DNA of 62,191 bases from Zelonia costaricensis (GCA_030849075.1 JASAOO010003442.1:1-62191), one strand, 5' to 3'. Positions 48,371 through 59,184 are shown, counted from the first letter of the stretch. Notes: generated by a model not told the origin, from the sequence alone. Numbers and translations: made by a program.

Positions 48371-50407
48371 TCAAGACTTCGCCAGCGCCTTGATGGCCAC
48401 CTCGTCGATCCAGGCGCAGTACTGCAAGAGTCCCTTCTGCTCGCCGTAGAGCTCGTTGAAGCACGCCCGCGCACGCTGCAGGTCGCCGCGCTGCAGCGTC
48501 GTGGCGTTCTTCTCGTAGTGCTCGATCACCTCCAGCAGCTGCCGGTGGCGCAGCGGGTGCAGAGCGGGCGCGCTTGCCCCGGCGCCACCCGCCGCGGAGA
48601 GAGGTCTGGCGGACACCGCGCCGCGAGGGGAGGAGTAGGTACGCAGCTGCGGTGGCGCGGCGCCGTTATGGCGGCCCGAGGTGATCCCCAGCGAGCTGCG
48701 CGATCCCATCGCGCTGTGCAGCTCACCCGCCTCCGCGTTTGACGGGGACGTCATCATCACCAGTGAGCGACTGGGGCTGCGCGACGCCACAGGCGAGGCG
48801 GCGCGGCGCGGTGGCGTGAGGCGGCCGTACGGCGTGGTCGCGTCGTAGGCGTTGAGTCCCCGCTCCGGCGGGGCGGCGACGGTGGCGGGGTGCAGCGCGA
48901 GCAGCCGCGACGTGGTCGACGGCGGTGCTGCCGCCGACGAACGCGGCGAGTCGGTGCGACGCGGCGTGCTTTGCGAGTGGATGGACTGGGGAAGGCGCAG
49001 CTGATCCACCGAGACGGTGCCTCCGCGGCTGGGGCTGACTGCATCGACGTGACCAGGTCGGATGGCCGCGCTGCCGCGCTGCACCGAGCCGCCGGCGGAG
49101 CGCTTCGCGTAGGGGGAAAGGTGCACCGAGTTCTCCCCCGCTGGGGCGGACGCAGCTGCTACAGCAGCAGGCCGCTCAGCCCGAGCTGGCGAGGAGCGAC
49201 CACGCATGCCCGCGGCGGACTGTGGCGGCGTTGCCGGCTGTGAGGCGCCGCGCGAGGCCCCGCGTGGAGTTGCCCGACCGTTCACCGCGCTGTCAGGGGT
49301 CCGCGACCGCGGCTGCCGGGCACTACCGCCGCGCGGGGAGGTGCTACGTGCCCGCACGCTCCAGATCGGTTCCTCCTGTCCCACACTCAGCACATTCTCG
49401 ACGCGTGCCCGCATCAGGTCCGCCTCGACGGCGAGGTCGCTGACGGTGCTGTAGAAGCGGTCACAGTAGTCACGCCACGCCTCCACGTTGGCGGGCCGTC
49501 CCGACGCTGTCGGCGGCACCTCGACTGAGGACTGCCGCAACAGCGACTGCGTGTCGTTGAGCTGCTGCGTGTAGCTGACGAGACTGGGCGCGATGCGCTC
49601 GAGGAAGCCGCGATCCTGTGGCCGCGCCGGGGCAGGGCGCCCTCCGGTGCGTAGCGGCTTGTCGCGGTACACCTCGGCGATGGAGAGGCGCGTCTCCCAG
49701 GCGGCGAGCATCGACGAGTGCTGCGACACGATGGCGTACACGTACCGCTTCACGTCCTGCTGTGTCGTGGGCACTGGCGCGGCGGGCGTGTCCGGCTGCG
49801 CCGGGGAGGCGGAGATGGTGGTGGTCACCTGCGATGTCTGCGTCGGTGCGGACGCGGCAGCAGCGGTGTCCGCCGGGGGAGCCGGGGCGGGGCTGCGGCT
49901 GAGCACGGAGGTGGTGGACGGGTGGCGGCGGCCGTACGGGGTGGGGCGGTAGAGCGTCGCCGTGAGGTGCGTCATGGGGGTCGCCTCGCCGTCGCCGTTC
50001 GCCTCCTCGCCGGCTGCTGTCTCCTCGGAGCCGTTCTGGTTCGACCCGGTGAGCGAGTACGGGTGCTTGATGTAGTCGCGCCGCTGGACGGCAGCCAGTG
50101 AGGGCCGCATCGACTCGCTCGTCGCGACCGCGGTGCCAGTGTTGGAGCGGCGGGTCTTGATGACGGACGGGCGTGGCTTGCTCGTGCCGCTGCTGCTGCG
50201 CCCCGTGCCATTGATGGTCGTCGCGTAGACGGGACTTCGCGGCGCCGTGCTGTCGTCCTCGTCGTACGGCGCCGCGGCAGTCGCGGCCGCCGAGAGACCC
50301 TGCAGGTCCGCAGCGTGCGGCGCCGGTGGGGGCGGGGCCTCGCCCTCGATGGCGGAGATGTCCACGTTCACCTCGGGCTCTGACTGCCGGAGCGGAGAGT
50401 CCTCCAT
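48371..50407 (-). CDS. Low-complexity hypothetical protein, 678 residues
   Basis: I do not recognise this protein. It is mostly disordered and rich in Ser, Pro, Ala and Arg, with many SP, TP and RS motifs (SPRGG, SRTPDS, RTDSPRSS), which suggests heavy phosphorylation. Two parts look ordered: about residues 215-360, helical with coiled-coil character (DVKRYVYAIVSQHSSMLAAW, then WRDYCDRFYSTVSDLAVEADLMRARVENVL), and the last 65 residues (HRQLLEVIEHYEKNATTL, QRARACFNELYGEQKGLL, IDEVAIKALAKS). This layout is common in trypanosomatid cytoskeleton-associated proteins, but nothing proves that role. The start codon has strong support: a pyrimidine tract and AG lie 48 nt upstream of the ATG at 50407. 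Confidence 0.75.
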   Translation of the reverse strand: MEDSPLRQSEPEVNVDISAIEGEAPPPPAPHAADLQGLSAAATAAAPYDEDDSTAPRSPVYATTINGTGRSSSGTSKPRPSVIKTRRSNTGTAVATSESMRPSLAAVQRRDYIKHPYSLTGSNQNGSEETAAGEEANGDGEATPMTHLTATLYRPTPYGRRHPSTTSVLSRSPAPAPPADTAAAASAPTQTSQVTTTISASPAQPDTPAAPVPTTQQDVKRYVYAIVSQHSSMLAAWETRLSIAEVYRDKPLRTGGRPAPARPQDRGFLERIAPSLVSYTQQLNDTQSLLRQSSVEVPPTASGRPANVEAWRDYCDRFYSTVSDLAVEADLMRARVENVLSVGQEEPIWSVRARSTSPRGGSARQPRSRTPDSAVNGRATPRGASRGASQPATPPQSAAGMRGRSSPARAERPAAVAAASAPAGENSVHLSPYAKRSAGGSVQRGSAAIRPGHVDAVSPSRGGTVSVDQLRLPQSIHSQSTPRRTDSPRSSAAAPPSTTSRLLALHPATVAAPPERGLNAYDATTPYGRLTPPRRAASPVASRSPSRSLVMMTSPSNAEAGELHSAMGSRSSLGITSGRHNGAAPPQLRTYSSPRGAVSARPLSAAGGAGASAPALHPLRHRQLLEVIEHYEKNATTLQRGDLQRARACFNELYGEQKGLLQYCAWIDEVAIKALAKS

Positions 50408-50455
50408 GGCGAGTGTGTTTGTTGGGAGGAGGGATACGAGGTCGGGGGAGGGGGA

Positions 50456-50480
50456 CTAAAACGGGAAAGCCAGAAATGAG
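50456..50480 (-). promoter_or_regulatory. Candidate spliced-leader acceptor of the 678-residue protein gene
   Basis: On the minus strand CATTTCTGGCTTTCCCGTTTTAG (50478-50456) is a pyrimidine-rich tract ending in AG at 50457-50456. It would give a 5'UTR of 48 nt before the ATG at 50407. Confidence 0.5.
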
Positions 50481-53109
50481 AGCTTCCAGAGTTGGCCGGC
50501 GGTGGAGTACAGGGGAGGGGGTGGGCCTGGTGGTGCGTGTGTGACGATGGCGTCAACTCCGGGGTTGTGAGGGGAGGAGGGCTGCGAGGGGGGACGAGAA
50601 TACACAAGGGAACGGGGACGAAAGAAGAAGAGGGGAGGGGTGCGGCGCAGCGGCGTGTGTATACAGTGCCGTGAGCCACCGTCTCTTTCCTTCTTTCTTT
50701 TTTGGAAGAGTCAACAAACTGGGACTCGCTCTTTCCTCCCCCCTTTGCTACGACGATGCCTCACCACGCTGCGACAAAGCCGTGGTTGGGCGGCGTGGGT
50801 GTGCGAGAAGATGGCGTGGGCTGGAGAAGGAGGAGGTGGGGAGGCTGACCCCACACTCTACAGGCGATGAGAAGAAGGAGAGCGCGGTTCGAGTTGCCGT
50901 CTGCTTCAACAAAAAGGAGGGGGAGGGGAAGAGAGGAAACAAGTGAAAAGGGATAGCTGCTAGCGAACGAATCAAGACAAAGGGAAAAAGAAAAGAACGG
51001 AGGTGGGCCTACAATAAACGGAGCACACTCACAATTCAATCAACGTGAAGTGCCTTGTCCACGTCGACGTCTTGTGCAGATGTGCCAGTGACTGCTGTTG
51101 TGGGCTGAGCGAGTGCAGAGCAGCAGTGGCGCACGGACACGCACGCACGCGCACACCTCAAGGTCGCAGTACGGGGGGAAGAGGGGAGGGGCGCGCCTTG
51201 GAAAGGCACCGCCTCGGCAAAGACGACGGCGAAGGGAGCGAAGGAGAAGGAGAAGAGGTCGCTCCGCACACAGAGTGGGGAAACAGGCGAGAGAAGAGAA
51301 AAGGGCGGCGGCGAGGGCAGCGTGAGAGGAGCTCGCCGTGAAGGCGGTGGTGTCCGCGGCGCGGAATGCGAGGCGCGCGCTGGCACCGCTAGCAGCTGAA
51401 GCGGCGAGAGAGAACCCAGGGTAGGGGAAGGGAGGGTGGTGGGGGATAGTTGGGTAGCAGCCGTCAAGTCGCGCCAGCACTTCCGCACACGGCGCGAAGA
51501 ATGCACTGCAACGAGGTTTGCGGGCGGCGTAGGAGACGGGGAGGGAGGTTGGGTCAACCCCGTTTAAGCGAGCGAGACTCTGAGAAACGCAGCAGTGAAC
51601 GCGACGAGGCGCAAGACGTGCTTGCCTCAAGCCAGACAACAAAAGCAGTGGAGCTCTGTGCTGGGCGCCGGTGAAGTGTGCGGAATCTTCGTCGTGGGCA
51701 GCAGCGCGCGGAGGCCATCGAGATAGCGCCGCGAAGTTCGAAACCGCCAAGCGGGTGTGTGGAGGTGGCGGAGGGGAAGAGCATCCCAGGCGTTACGCGA
51801 TGTGCCGTGCAGAAAAGCGGTGAGGGAGAGAAGAGGCGATGAAGTGAAGTTGATTGAAGCGTAGAGAAACCGGAAGCGGTGCGGGTAGCGTGCGAGGGTG
51901 ATGACGTGCTGCACGGCTGCGCACCCGGGAGAGAGAGGAGGGAAAGACTTGCTACATGGCAACCCGAGGCGGCGCTGCCCTGAGCGCCGGCGTACCGCAG
52001 CTCGTGTGTGTGTGTGTGTGTGCGTGTGTGTGAAGGGAGGGGGAGGGGGGTGTTGCTTGACCTGTGCCCTCCACGGCGCAAAGGCGACGGTCGCGGCTGG
52101 GTGGCTGCGTGATGGCGTGGCGGCACGCCAGGGATGCCGAGCGATGCGGCCCATCAGCGCCGCCATCTGCTTCCGTGTGTCTTCTTTGTGTGGCTTGGTG
52201 AGGTGGGGATAACACCACGTGTTCTGCTGCCGACGTCACGAAACAGCCGAGGGGGGGGGAAGCGAAAATACAGAGAGAGGAGGTTGGGCGGCGTTTTGAC
52301 GGCGGAAAAGAGAGCGACGACGTGGGTGTGAGATGCTCGCGCGTCTTTTCCCGTACGTGCGTTGAAGGGGGGATGGAGAGAAGAGAAGGAGGGAGAACGA
52401 GACAAGGCAAGGAGAGGGGGCGGGAGGGCGAGGCGCGATTGGTCGGGTGTCGGTGGGTGAGAAGGGCGTAGGGCGTCATTGCCCGACCGTCACAGTACGC
52501 GGGGAGGTAGCTCACGTCGTGGGGAGAAGCGCGGCAGGGAATACGGAAAGAGAGTCTGTACAGCACAGCCACCACAAAAAAAAAGGGAAAGAAAGTGAAA
52601 TCACGGCAGCATCGCACGCGCAGCAGGACACCACACGCTACAATCAGATCCAAACCAAGAGAAGACGTACCAACGACGTAGAAGAACAAAGAGGGGGCCA
52701 CGTTCTCACCAAGTGTGTGAGGGAAAGACAGAAAACGGGGAGGAGAAGCTCAAGGAGAACGTAGAAACGCAAAAAGGGCATCTGCGTCCTGTGCGTGTGT
52801 TAGAATACGTGTGTGAGGAAGGGTAGACGACACGGTGAACGCCCTGGCTCCTGCGTCGTCGATGCACGTGCACTGCCAAGGCGTGTTGAATGACGGCCCC
52901 CATACTCCACGAGAGAGGGAGGAAGGCGTTGGGGCAGACGAGCTCTTGCTCATGCGCATGCAAGATGTGGCACGCAGCAGCGCTGATCGGGGACGCGGAA
53001 GGAATTACAAAAACCTACAGCGGTAGCGTACACCGACGTGTACGTCTGCAGGAAGACAGATGTCGCGCAGCGTGAAGCGTAAGGCAACAGCTGCGGAACT
53101 GGAATACGC

Positions 53110-53134
53110 TCACACACACACACACACACACACA
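53110..53134. repeat. (CA)n microsatellite
   Basis: A perfect CA run of about 12 units, about 170-195 bp downstream of the stop codon of the adenosine kinase-like gene. Confidence 0.9.
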
Positions 53135-53303
53135 AACGCACGTAGCACGCCGTACACCGCACCGACGCTCAAGTCGAACACAGCAGCCGCTTGATGTAGG
53201 GGAAAAAAGGAACGGGGACAAAGGTACAGTCGGATCAGGAAAAGGGGGGAGAACAACAGCGCCTTTCACGCACATACACAGCAGCAGCAGCAGAAGCGCC
53301 CTT

Positions 53304-54395
53304 TCACGCCTGCATCTCAGACAGACTCTCGCCGTCCGTCGGCAAGTCCTCGATGCCGTGGTTGATGACGAACGTTGCCGCCTTCGCCCCAAGACGGCAG
53401 CAGTACACAAGATCGTTTGGCCTGGCCGCCAGACCAGCCAAGAAGGCCCCCGTGAAGGCGTCGCCGGCGCCGGTGCGCACGAGCTTCGCGGAGCCCGGGT
53501 TCGGCGCGACGACGGCGACCTCACCGACCTCCCCCTCGCTGGTGGCGTAGAGAATGCTGTCAGAGCCGCGCGTCATGACGACGCGCCGTACGGCGTGCTG
53601 GTCGTACATCATCTCCGTCGCAATCTTCTTCACGAGCTCCACATCGCTCATCTCCGTCGGCACCCACTGCAGCATCATGGCCAGGTCGATCATCTCTTCC
53701 TGGTTGCCGATGATGATGTCGAGCTTGCCCAGCACGTCAACGAGGTCCTCGCCAAAGTCGTCCAGGACGCGTTTGTTCGACAACCCCATCGCCGACAACT
53801 GCGTTGTCCCATCGGGCAGCGTGCGGGCGCGTGAGCTGGACATGAGCTGCAGCGTCTGCTGCACGCGCGAGACGTTCGCGTACGCCGTCGTGTACATGAT
53901 GGACGCCGCCATCTGTCCCTCCTGCACCGCCGCAGAGCCGACAAAGCCGTCACTGAGACAGCTAGCAGAGGACGGGTGCGCGATCAGCGTGCGCGCATCC
54001 CCAACGCGGCACACCGCGCACAGCCCGCTCGGCATGTCGCCGCTCACCTCAAGCTCCATGGTGACCCCGTCCTTCTCTGCTGCGCTGCGGATCTGATCGC
54101 CGTACTTGTCCTTCCCGACGCAGCCCACGTACATGACGTGGCCCGTCTGCTGCAGCATGTGCCGCCACGCCCACTGCGCCACGCGCGCCGTGTTCAGGCC
54201 AGAGCCGCCGGGCGCCACGTGCAGCGACCTATGCGACAGGATGTCCTCGAAGAGGTGGCGGTACTGCGGGTTGTAGATGTAGGCGCAGTCCTTGGACAGC
54301 TCATGCGTACGGAGAAACTCCTCGTCCACGTCGACCACGACGTCCAGCAGCGGGTTGCACTGCACGTACAGTGGAATAGCAGACTTGTTCGACAT
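53304..54395 (-). CDS. Diverged adenosine kinase-like PfkB family protein
   Basis: A 363-residue ribokinase-family protein, paralogous to the gene at 55946-56989. Conserved parts: CNPLLDVVVDV at the N-terminus, GGSGLNTARVAQW (nucleoside/ribose binding), YVGCVGKDKYGDQI, the GNQEEM motif of the ATP side, and signature 2 RTGAGDAFTGAF with catalytic base D312. Differences from the canonical enzyme: the segment that is NLSAPF in the paralogue reads QLSAMGLSN, and a stretch with SSSRARTLPDGT replaces the local strand. The C-terminal GCTYPEKP motif is absent; the protein ends in a Asp/Glu/Ser tail. It keeps the parts needed for phosphoryl transfer but may use another nucleoside or have lost activity on adenosine. 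Start ATG at 54395 has a short 5'UTR candidate just upstream. Confidence 0.88.
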   Translation of the reverse strand: MSNKSAIPLYVQCNPLLDVVVDVDEEFLRTHELSKDCAYIYNPQYRHLFEDILSHRSLHVAPGGSGLNTARVAQWAWRHMLQQTGHVMYVGCVGKDKYGDQIRSAAEKDGVTMELEVSGDMPSGLCAVCRVGDARTLIAHPSSASCLSDGFVGSAAVQEGQMAASIMYTTAYANVSRVQQTLQLMSSSRARTLPDGTTQLSAMGLSNKRVLDDFGEDLVDVLGKLDIIIGNQEEMIDLAMMLQWVPTEMSDVELVKKIATEMMYDQHAVRRVVMTRGSDSILYATSEGEVGEVAVVAPNPGSAKLVRTGAGDAFTGAFLAGLAARPNDLVYCCRLGAKAATFVINHGIEDLPTDGESLSEMQA

Positions 54396-55945
54396 GGCTC
54401 AGTCGAGGTGACGCGAAAGGCTCGAGGCGGAGCGGAGGAGAGGGGAAAGCAGGGAGAGCGTGCGGCGAAGACGTGCACGCACACATACACCACACACAAC
54501 ACACAGTGCAGGCCGGAGGCACCCTAAACCAACGGACAGTGAAGGAGTTAGAACAAGGTGAGAAAACAAAACAGAACGAGCGGCCAGCAGTGAGCCAGTG
54601 ACGTCAGCGCACCTATCGCAGCTACGTCAAGCAGTGCAAACTTGAGGGAGGGTGCGGGCGAGTAGGCAGAGAAGCCACGGCGAAACTGGAGGTTGTGGTG
54701 CAGTGACGAATGGTGGGGAGCTGCGAGAGGGGAGTGGGGGGAGGGGGAGGGGAGGGGGGGGGCGGTGGCGGCAGATCTTTGAGGCGTCACACGAGCCGCG
54801 GTGCGCGGAGAGGGGACGTCCGTCGCGGGTGGCGGTTACGCGCAGTGCGCAAGAGCAGCAGAGAGGCGCAGCGGTGAAAGAGGGAGAGGAGGGAAGTGAG
54901 AGGGGTGACAGTCCCGAAACGGAGAACGCCGGTCTGGGCTGGTCCTCTGCGACGGTCTCCGTGGGACGCTGAAGGGCACAACGAGAGAGGAGCGGCGCGC
55001 CCTCGGTGACACACCGCGGCTCCACTGGATCGAATGCGCGGCGAGCCCAGCGTATCTCCGCGGCGTGCCCGGCTGTGCCCTGCAGCGCAACCGAAGAGAG
55101 CGCACGACGCATGTCGCGACACGCTCGTCTCTGTCTCTGTGCGTTGGCGCCCATGCATTTCTTTTACTGGTCACCGATGCAAGCCAAGGTGCGCCCTTCG
55201 TGCGTTGCCTCTCGCCCACCTCGTCGCAGAGCTCCTGCCACGGCTCGCAAACGCGAGCGGGAAGGGGAAGGAGCCGCGCAGGTTGGCGGAGAGGAGGGCT
55301 TGCGTGAGCGTGCGCGTGGGGGGGAAGGGGGGGTCATCAACTCGACTCAGCCGCAGCCTGCATCAATAAGAAATTAGGAACAAAAACAAAAAAAAGCGCC
55401 TTGGCAGCATCCTCGGGAGAAGCCAACGTCGCGGCGCGCACTCTGGTCCGCCGACATGACGCGTTCATCACACGCATAGGGGGAGGCGGTATGCGCGCTA
55501 AACTCGTGGAAGAGAGGCAGAGAGGGGCAGGCGGGCGCGACAGAGGTGCGAGCGAGCGAGAGGGGGAGAGAGAGGCAGGACGTGTACCACGCCTTTCCGG
55601 CGGCTTTGCGCGCCGCCGCTCTCGAGTGGCGCACCGGCATCCGACGCCTCGGCAGAGGGCAGCACTCAAAAGGGGGTGAGGGGGGTCGGCGGTGACGATG
55701 CGGGCACGGAGGGAGAGAGTCACGCCGAGGGATAGATGGTGGTGCCCACAGCCGCGAAACAGACAAGGGCGCGAGACCAGTGAGCGAGGAGCACGGAGGC
55801 ACCCCTTGCTTCGCCCATCTCAGCGCAGGGTTCTTTAAAAGTAAACGCAAATCCGATAAGGACAGGTAACAAACGCTATTTCCGCCTCTCTCTGCCGCGT
55901 CGCGCCGCGCGGAGGATTGCCGCTCGGCCACTCCACTGTCGGACG
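54396..55945. other. Intergenic region between the adenosine kinase paralogues
   Basis: The 5' flank of the kinase-like gene and the 3'UTR of the canonical kinase. G-rich runs lie near 54737-54763. No gene is seen; frames of up to 219 codons on the minus strand are Arg/Pro/Ser-rich. Confidence 0.6.
54421..54455 (-). promoter_or_regulatory. Candidate spliced-leader acceptor of the adenosine kinase-like gene
   Basis: On the minus strand a C/T-rich tract (about 54455-54424) is followed by AG at 54422-54421. This would give a 5'UTR of about 25 nt before the ATG at 54395. Confidence 0.4.
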
Positions 55946-56989
55946 TTACACGGAGAGGGACGGCTTCTCGGGGTAGGTGCAGCCGTCGTGCTGGATGATG
56001 ACACCAGCGGCGTAGTTGCCCACATCGCAGCACTGCTCCACGCTGCGGCCGTGGGCGTAGGCGGACAGGAAACCGCCCACAAACGCGTCACCCGCGGCGT
56101 TCAGGTCAATGATCTTCTCCTGCGGCACCGGCGGCACGGTCACGGACCCCGTCGTACCGCTGCGCGTCGCGTACACCGTCCGGTCGCTGCCCTGCGTGAA
56201 GACGACGAGGCGGTCGCGGGTCCCCGTGTACGGAAGCTCCGTCGCGGCCTTCTTCGCAATCTCGGCCGTGTCGCTCAGGTCCCACTTCATCACGTCCGCG
56301 AGCGCCTTGGCCTCCACCTCGTTGCCGAAGAGGATGTCGATGTACGGCACAGCCTTGTTGAAGTTCTCCGTGAAGAACTGCAGGAGGAACGGCGCCGACA
56401 GGTTCATCGTGAACTGCCCGCCCACCGCCCGCGCGGCCTCGGCAACCTGCAGCACGTACGCGATGTCCAGCGTCAGAGTGAAGCCGGTGAGGTAGAAGAG
56501 CTTGCACTTCTGCAGCGTCTCCACGACGTCGCTGCTGTGCATATGCTCGGCGGAGAGCAGGTTCGCCGCAGACAGGTTCGCCACCAGCGACCGCTCCGTC
56601 CCAGAGATGCAAACCGCGCACGACCCCGTCGGCGCCTTTGCCGTGTACTCGAGGTGCATGCTCACGCCGTCCTTCTCCGCCGCGGCCTTCAGCAGGTTGC
56701 CGTACTTGTCGTCCGAAGCGCAGCCCACGTAGTTCACGAACGACCCCTTTGGCGCCTGCGCCATCCACTGCGCCACGCGCGCCGTGTTCAGCCCCGCACC
56801 GCCCGCGACGTACGTCACGTTCGGCAGCTGCTCCAGCTCCGCAAAGATGCCCTCCTGCTCCTTATCCATCAGGCAGGCGGAGGCCTTCGCGATCTTGTAC
56901 TTGTCGAAGAAGGCGTCATCGACGGCAGCCGAGACGTCCAGCAGCGGGTTGCACTGGATGTACAGCTGGGGAAGGGCAGCGGCGGACAT
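55946..56989 (-). CDS. AK: Adenosine kinase
   Basis: A 347-residue PfkB-family kinase that phosphorylates adenosine to AMP with ATP, part of purine salvage on which these purine-auxotrophic parasites depend. Motifs in order: CNPLLDVSAAVDD, GGAGLNTARVAQW, YVGCASDDKYGNL, NLSAPFLLQFFTE, FGNEVEA, FTQGSDRTV, signature 2 NAAGDAFVGGF with catalytic D301, and C-terminal GCTYPEKP. Length and motifs are those of canonical eukaryotic adenosine kinase. One detail: the usual G-A-G-D anion hole reads A-A-G-D here. The frame extends 16 codons upstream from a TTG; the ATG at 56989 was chosen because the family N-terminus starts there and a splice acceptor candidate lies 32 nt before it. Confidence 0.95.
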   Translation of the reverse strand: MSAAALPQLYIQCNPLLDVSAAVDDAFFDKYKIAKASACLMDKEQEGIFAELEQLPNVTYVAGGAGLNTARVAQWMAQAPKGSFVNYVGCASDDKYGNLLKAAAEKDGVSMHLEYTAKAPTGSCAVCISGTERSLVANLSAANLLSAEHMHSSDVVETLQKCKLFYLTGFTLTLDIAYVLQVAEAARAVGGQFTMNLSAPFLLQFFTENFNKAVPYIDILFGNEVEAKALADVMKWDLSDTAEIAKKAATELPYTGTRDRLVVFTQGSDRTVYATRSGTTGSVTVPPVPQEKIIDLNAAGDAFVGGFLSAYAHGRSVEQCCDVGNYAAGVIIQHDGCTYPEKPSLSV

Positions 56990-59184
56990 GGTGACGGAGA
57001 TGAACTGAGCGAGGTGGCGCCTCGATGTGGAGTTCAACCGAAAAACAAAAAAGAGGGATGTGGGACGGCTGGTCTAAAGCGGAAAACGGCTTTATTGGGA
57101 CACAAGTATGTGACTGGGAGAGATCGTGGGCAACTTGTGCCGTTGCGGGAGGCAAAGCGGAAAGGGGAGAAAAAGAAAAGGAAGGTGGACGACAGCAGTA
57201 CAGAGGTGGTGCGGAGAGGGTCGGCAAAACGCTGAAACGCAGACAACACAAGGACCCGAGTGCCTTGCAGCGCCACAGCGTCGGTCCCCTCCCCCCCCTC
57301 CTCTCTCCCTTGCTGCTATTATGAGGGCGCGACAGCTCAGCAAAGCACCCCTTCGCCTCTCCTCTCCTCCTCCTCCTCCTGAACTCCCAGCGGGCCACGC
57401 AGGGGCGCGCGGGACGCCGAAGGAGAGAGAGAGCACCTCACGGACCCCCCATCCCTGCTGCTGACGTGGCGAGTGTGCTTACACACACACACACACACCT
57501 GGGGGTGCAGGGAACACTCCTCGTGTCGCGTGGAGAGAGGGTCCGGCGTGTGGTCCTCGCAGGACAGGATGAGCGCCCCGTTCTCGCCGTGCGCGCCAAC
57601 CAGCCGACTAGCGGTGGTTGCGCCTTTTCCAATTGTTCTGTTTCCTTTTTGGGGTATTCCTAAACCTCGTTACAGTACGCACTCATTCTGCGCGTCCTCC
57701 CCGGGACAAACACCGGGTTGGTGGGCTGGTGGGTGGGTGCGTCTGCGCTGAGACGCCCTTGAAGGCGGCGACATCTCCGTGACGCGCGCAAGCACTGGAA
57801 GAGCTGCACCGTCGTGGAGAGACACGCATATAGCGAAGCGCAAAGCTCCCCCCTCCCTCGCAGTTCTGCATGCCAGACACCGACACGCACACGCCACCCA
57901 CCCACACAGGCACGCAAACGCAGAAACAAGGGAAAGAGGACAAAAGAGAAGAGAAAGAAGGAGGAGGAGGGGGGAGGGGCAACGGAGACGCCTGCCGCGT
58001 ATGGTGAGCCGTGAGACGCTCACATCTCTCTCTCATCCACCTTTGTTGTTTCTTCGCTTCAGAAAAAGAAGAGAGGAGAAGAGAGAAGGGACGGGAGGTC
58101 GGCGTCCTGTTGTGTTTGTCCGTTTTCTATTTGCCGTTAAATGGTTTTTTTTTTTTCTAGTACACGCACGTGTACGCAGCAGCACCGTTTCCGAGTGAAG
58201 GCATGGGTGTGCGCCGCGCCTTAGTTCACCTGAACCGTTTTTCTTTGTCCCTAATTTGTGTCCCAGTTAGTAGCCGTTACCTCCGCACCAGCTGCAGACT
58301 CAGAAACACACACACCCACACACATCTCACACGCGCACGCACAAAACCAACGCAGACAGGCACGCGTTCAGGCTCCACTCTTCACACCTGGTGTGCGGGG
58401 TGTGGTCCTGTGCCTGTCACGGCCCGTGCGTGTTTGGTGATGCGTGTGGCGTGCGGCTGCTCCCGTCACCCGTGGCCTCCGCCTTCGCTTCCCCCTCTCC
58501 GTCTCGCCCTCGTCAGCCCGCCAGTCCCGTGCGTGAGATGCCCATCGCCCCGTTCCCCTTCCCCCGCCTGCCTCCCCGCACCCTCTTCCCCTCCTCCTCG
58601 CACCTTCCTTGTGAGGGGCGCGTGTTCGTGAAGAGGTGGACGTGAGAGTGCGGGGCCGAGCTGCGAAAAGAGGGGAGGCGAGAGCCGCGACGCACCTGCC
58701 GAGAAAACGAGAATAGACACGTAGAGCGGGCGAAAGCGAGCGGGGCTTGGCGCTTTCCCGCCGTGAGGGAGGGGTGCAGTGGGCACCGATGTGGGCACCT
58801 CGGGTTGTGTAAAGTGTGAATGAACGATTCTGTGGGACCGACCTCAATCACACGCCACACGCACCGACGCGCCACGCCATCTCACGAGCCAAGCAAACAC
58901 ACACAGGCGAAGCCGCAGCGGAAGCGGTGGTTCTCCGCAAGGCTAAGGGTGGGCAGCTCGCCGTGCATCATCGTCCGGGGCCGTTCCCTTTCTTTTTTTC
59001 CTTTTGTTACATGTTAACGACAAGATAAAACAGCTAGTACATGGTGGCGCGCTGTGCTGCTCCTGCGTATGCGCTCTTCTCTTCAGCCTCCCCCTACTCC
59101 ACCCACCCAGCGCCGCCTTGTGCACGCCGGGACCGCAGGAAGGGAGGGGGACGGCAGAGGGGGGAGGAGGAGGCGTGCAGGTCC
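56990..59184. other. Intergenic region, 2.2 kb, including the amastin 3' flank
   Basis: The 5' flank of adenosine kinase and the long 3' flank of the amastin gene. AC repeat at about 57480-57498; T run at 58146-58157 on the plus strand (poly-A on the transcribed strand). Leishmania amastin mRNAs are known to have long regulatory 3'UTRs that drive amastigote expression; whether such elements lie here cannot be seen by eye. No gene is seen. Confidence 0.55.
57021..57057 (-). promoter_or_regulatory. Candidate spliced-leader acceptor of adenosine kinase
   Basis: On the minus strand CCCTCTTTTTTGTTTTTCGG (57057-57038) is followed by the first AG at 57022-57021, in CATCGAGG. The 5'UTR would be about 31 nt. 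The acceptor lies upstream of the TTG extension, so it does not exclude the longer frame, but the ATG is the first one available. Confidence 0.5.

Larger units (their letters stand above)
50408..53303. other. Longest intergenic region, 2.9 kb
   Basis: The 5' flank of the 678-residue protein gene and the 3'UTR of the adenosine kinase-like gene. Contents: GT run at about 52004-52030, AC microsatellite at 53110-53134, CAG run near 53280-53293, and several purine-rich tracts. Minus-strand frames of up to 249 codons are Ser/Pro/Leu/His-rich with no domain. Its length leaves room for an unseen small gene, snoRNA cluster or retroposon relic. Confidence 0.55.

Noticed and set aside
51040..52701. Minus-strand frames of 236 and 249 codons in the 2.9-kb spacer
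   Set aside because: Rich in Ser, Pro, Leu and His from pyrimidine tracts and AC repeats; no conserved motif seen.
58143..58160. Hairpin-plus-T-run type terminator at a plus-strand T tract
   Set aside because: Transcription here runs on the minus strand, where this is an A run, and factor-independent terminators are not how these nuclear units end.
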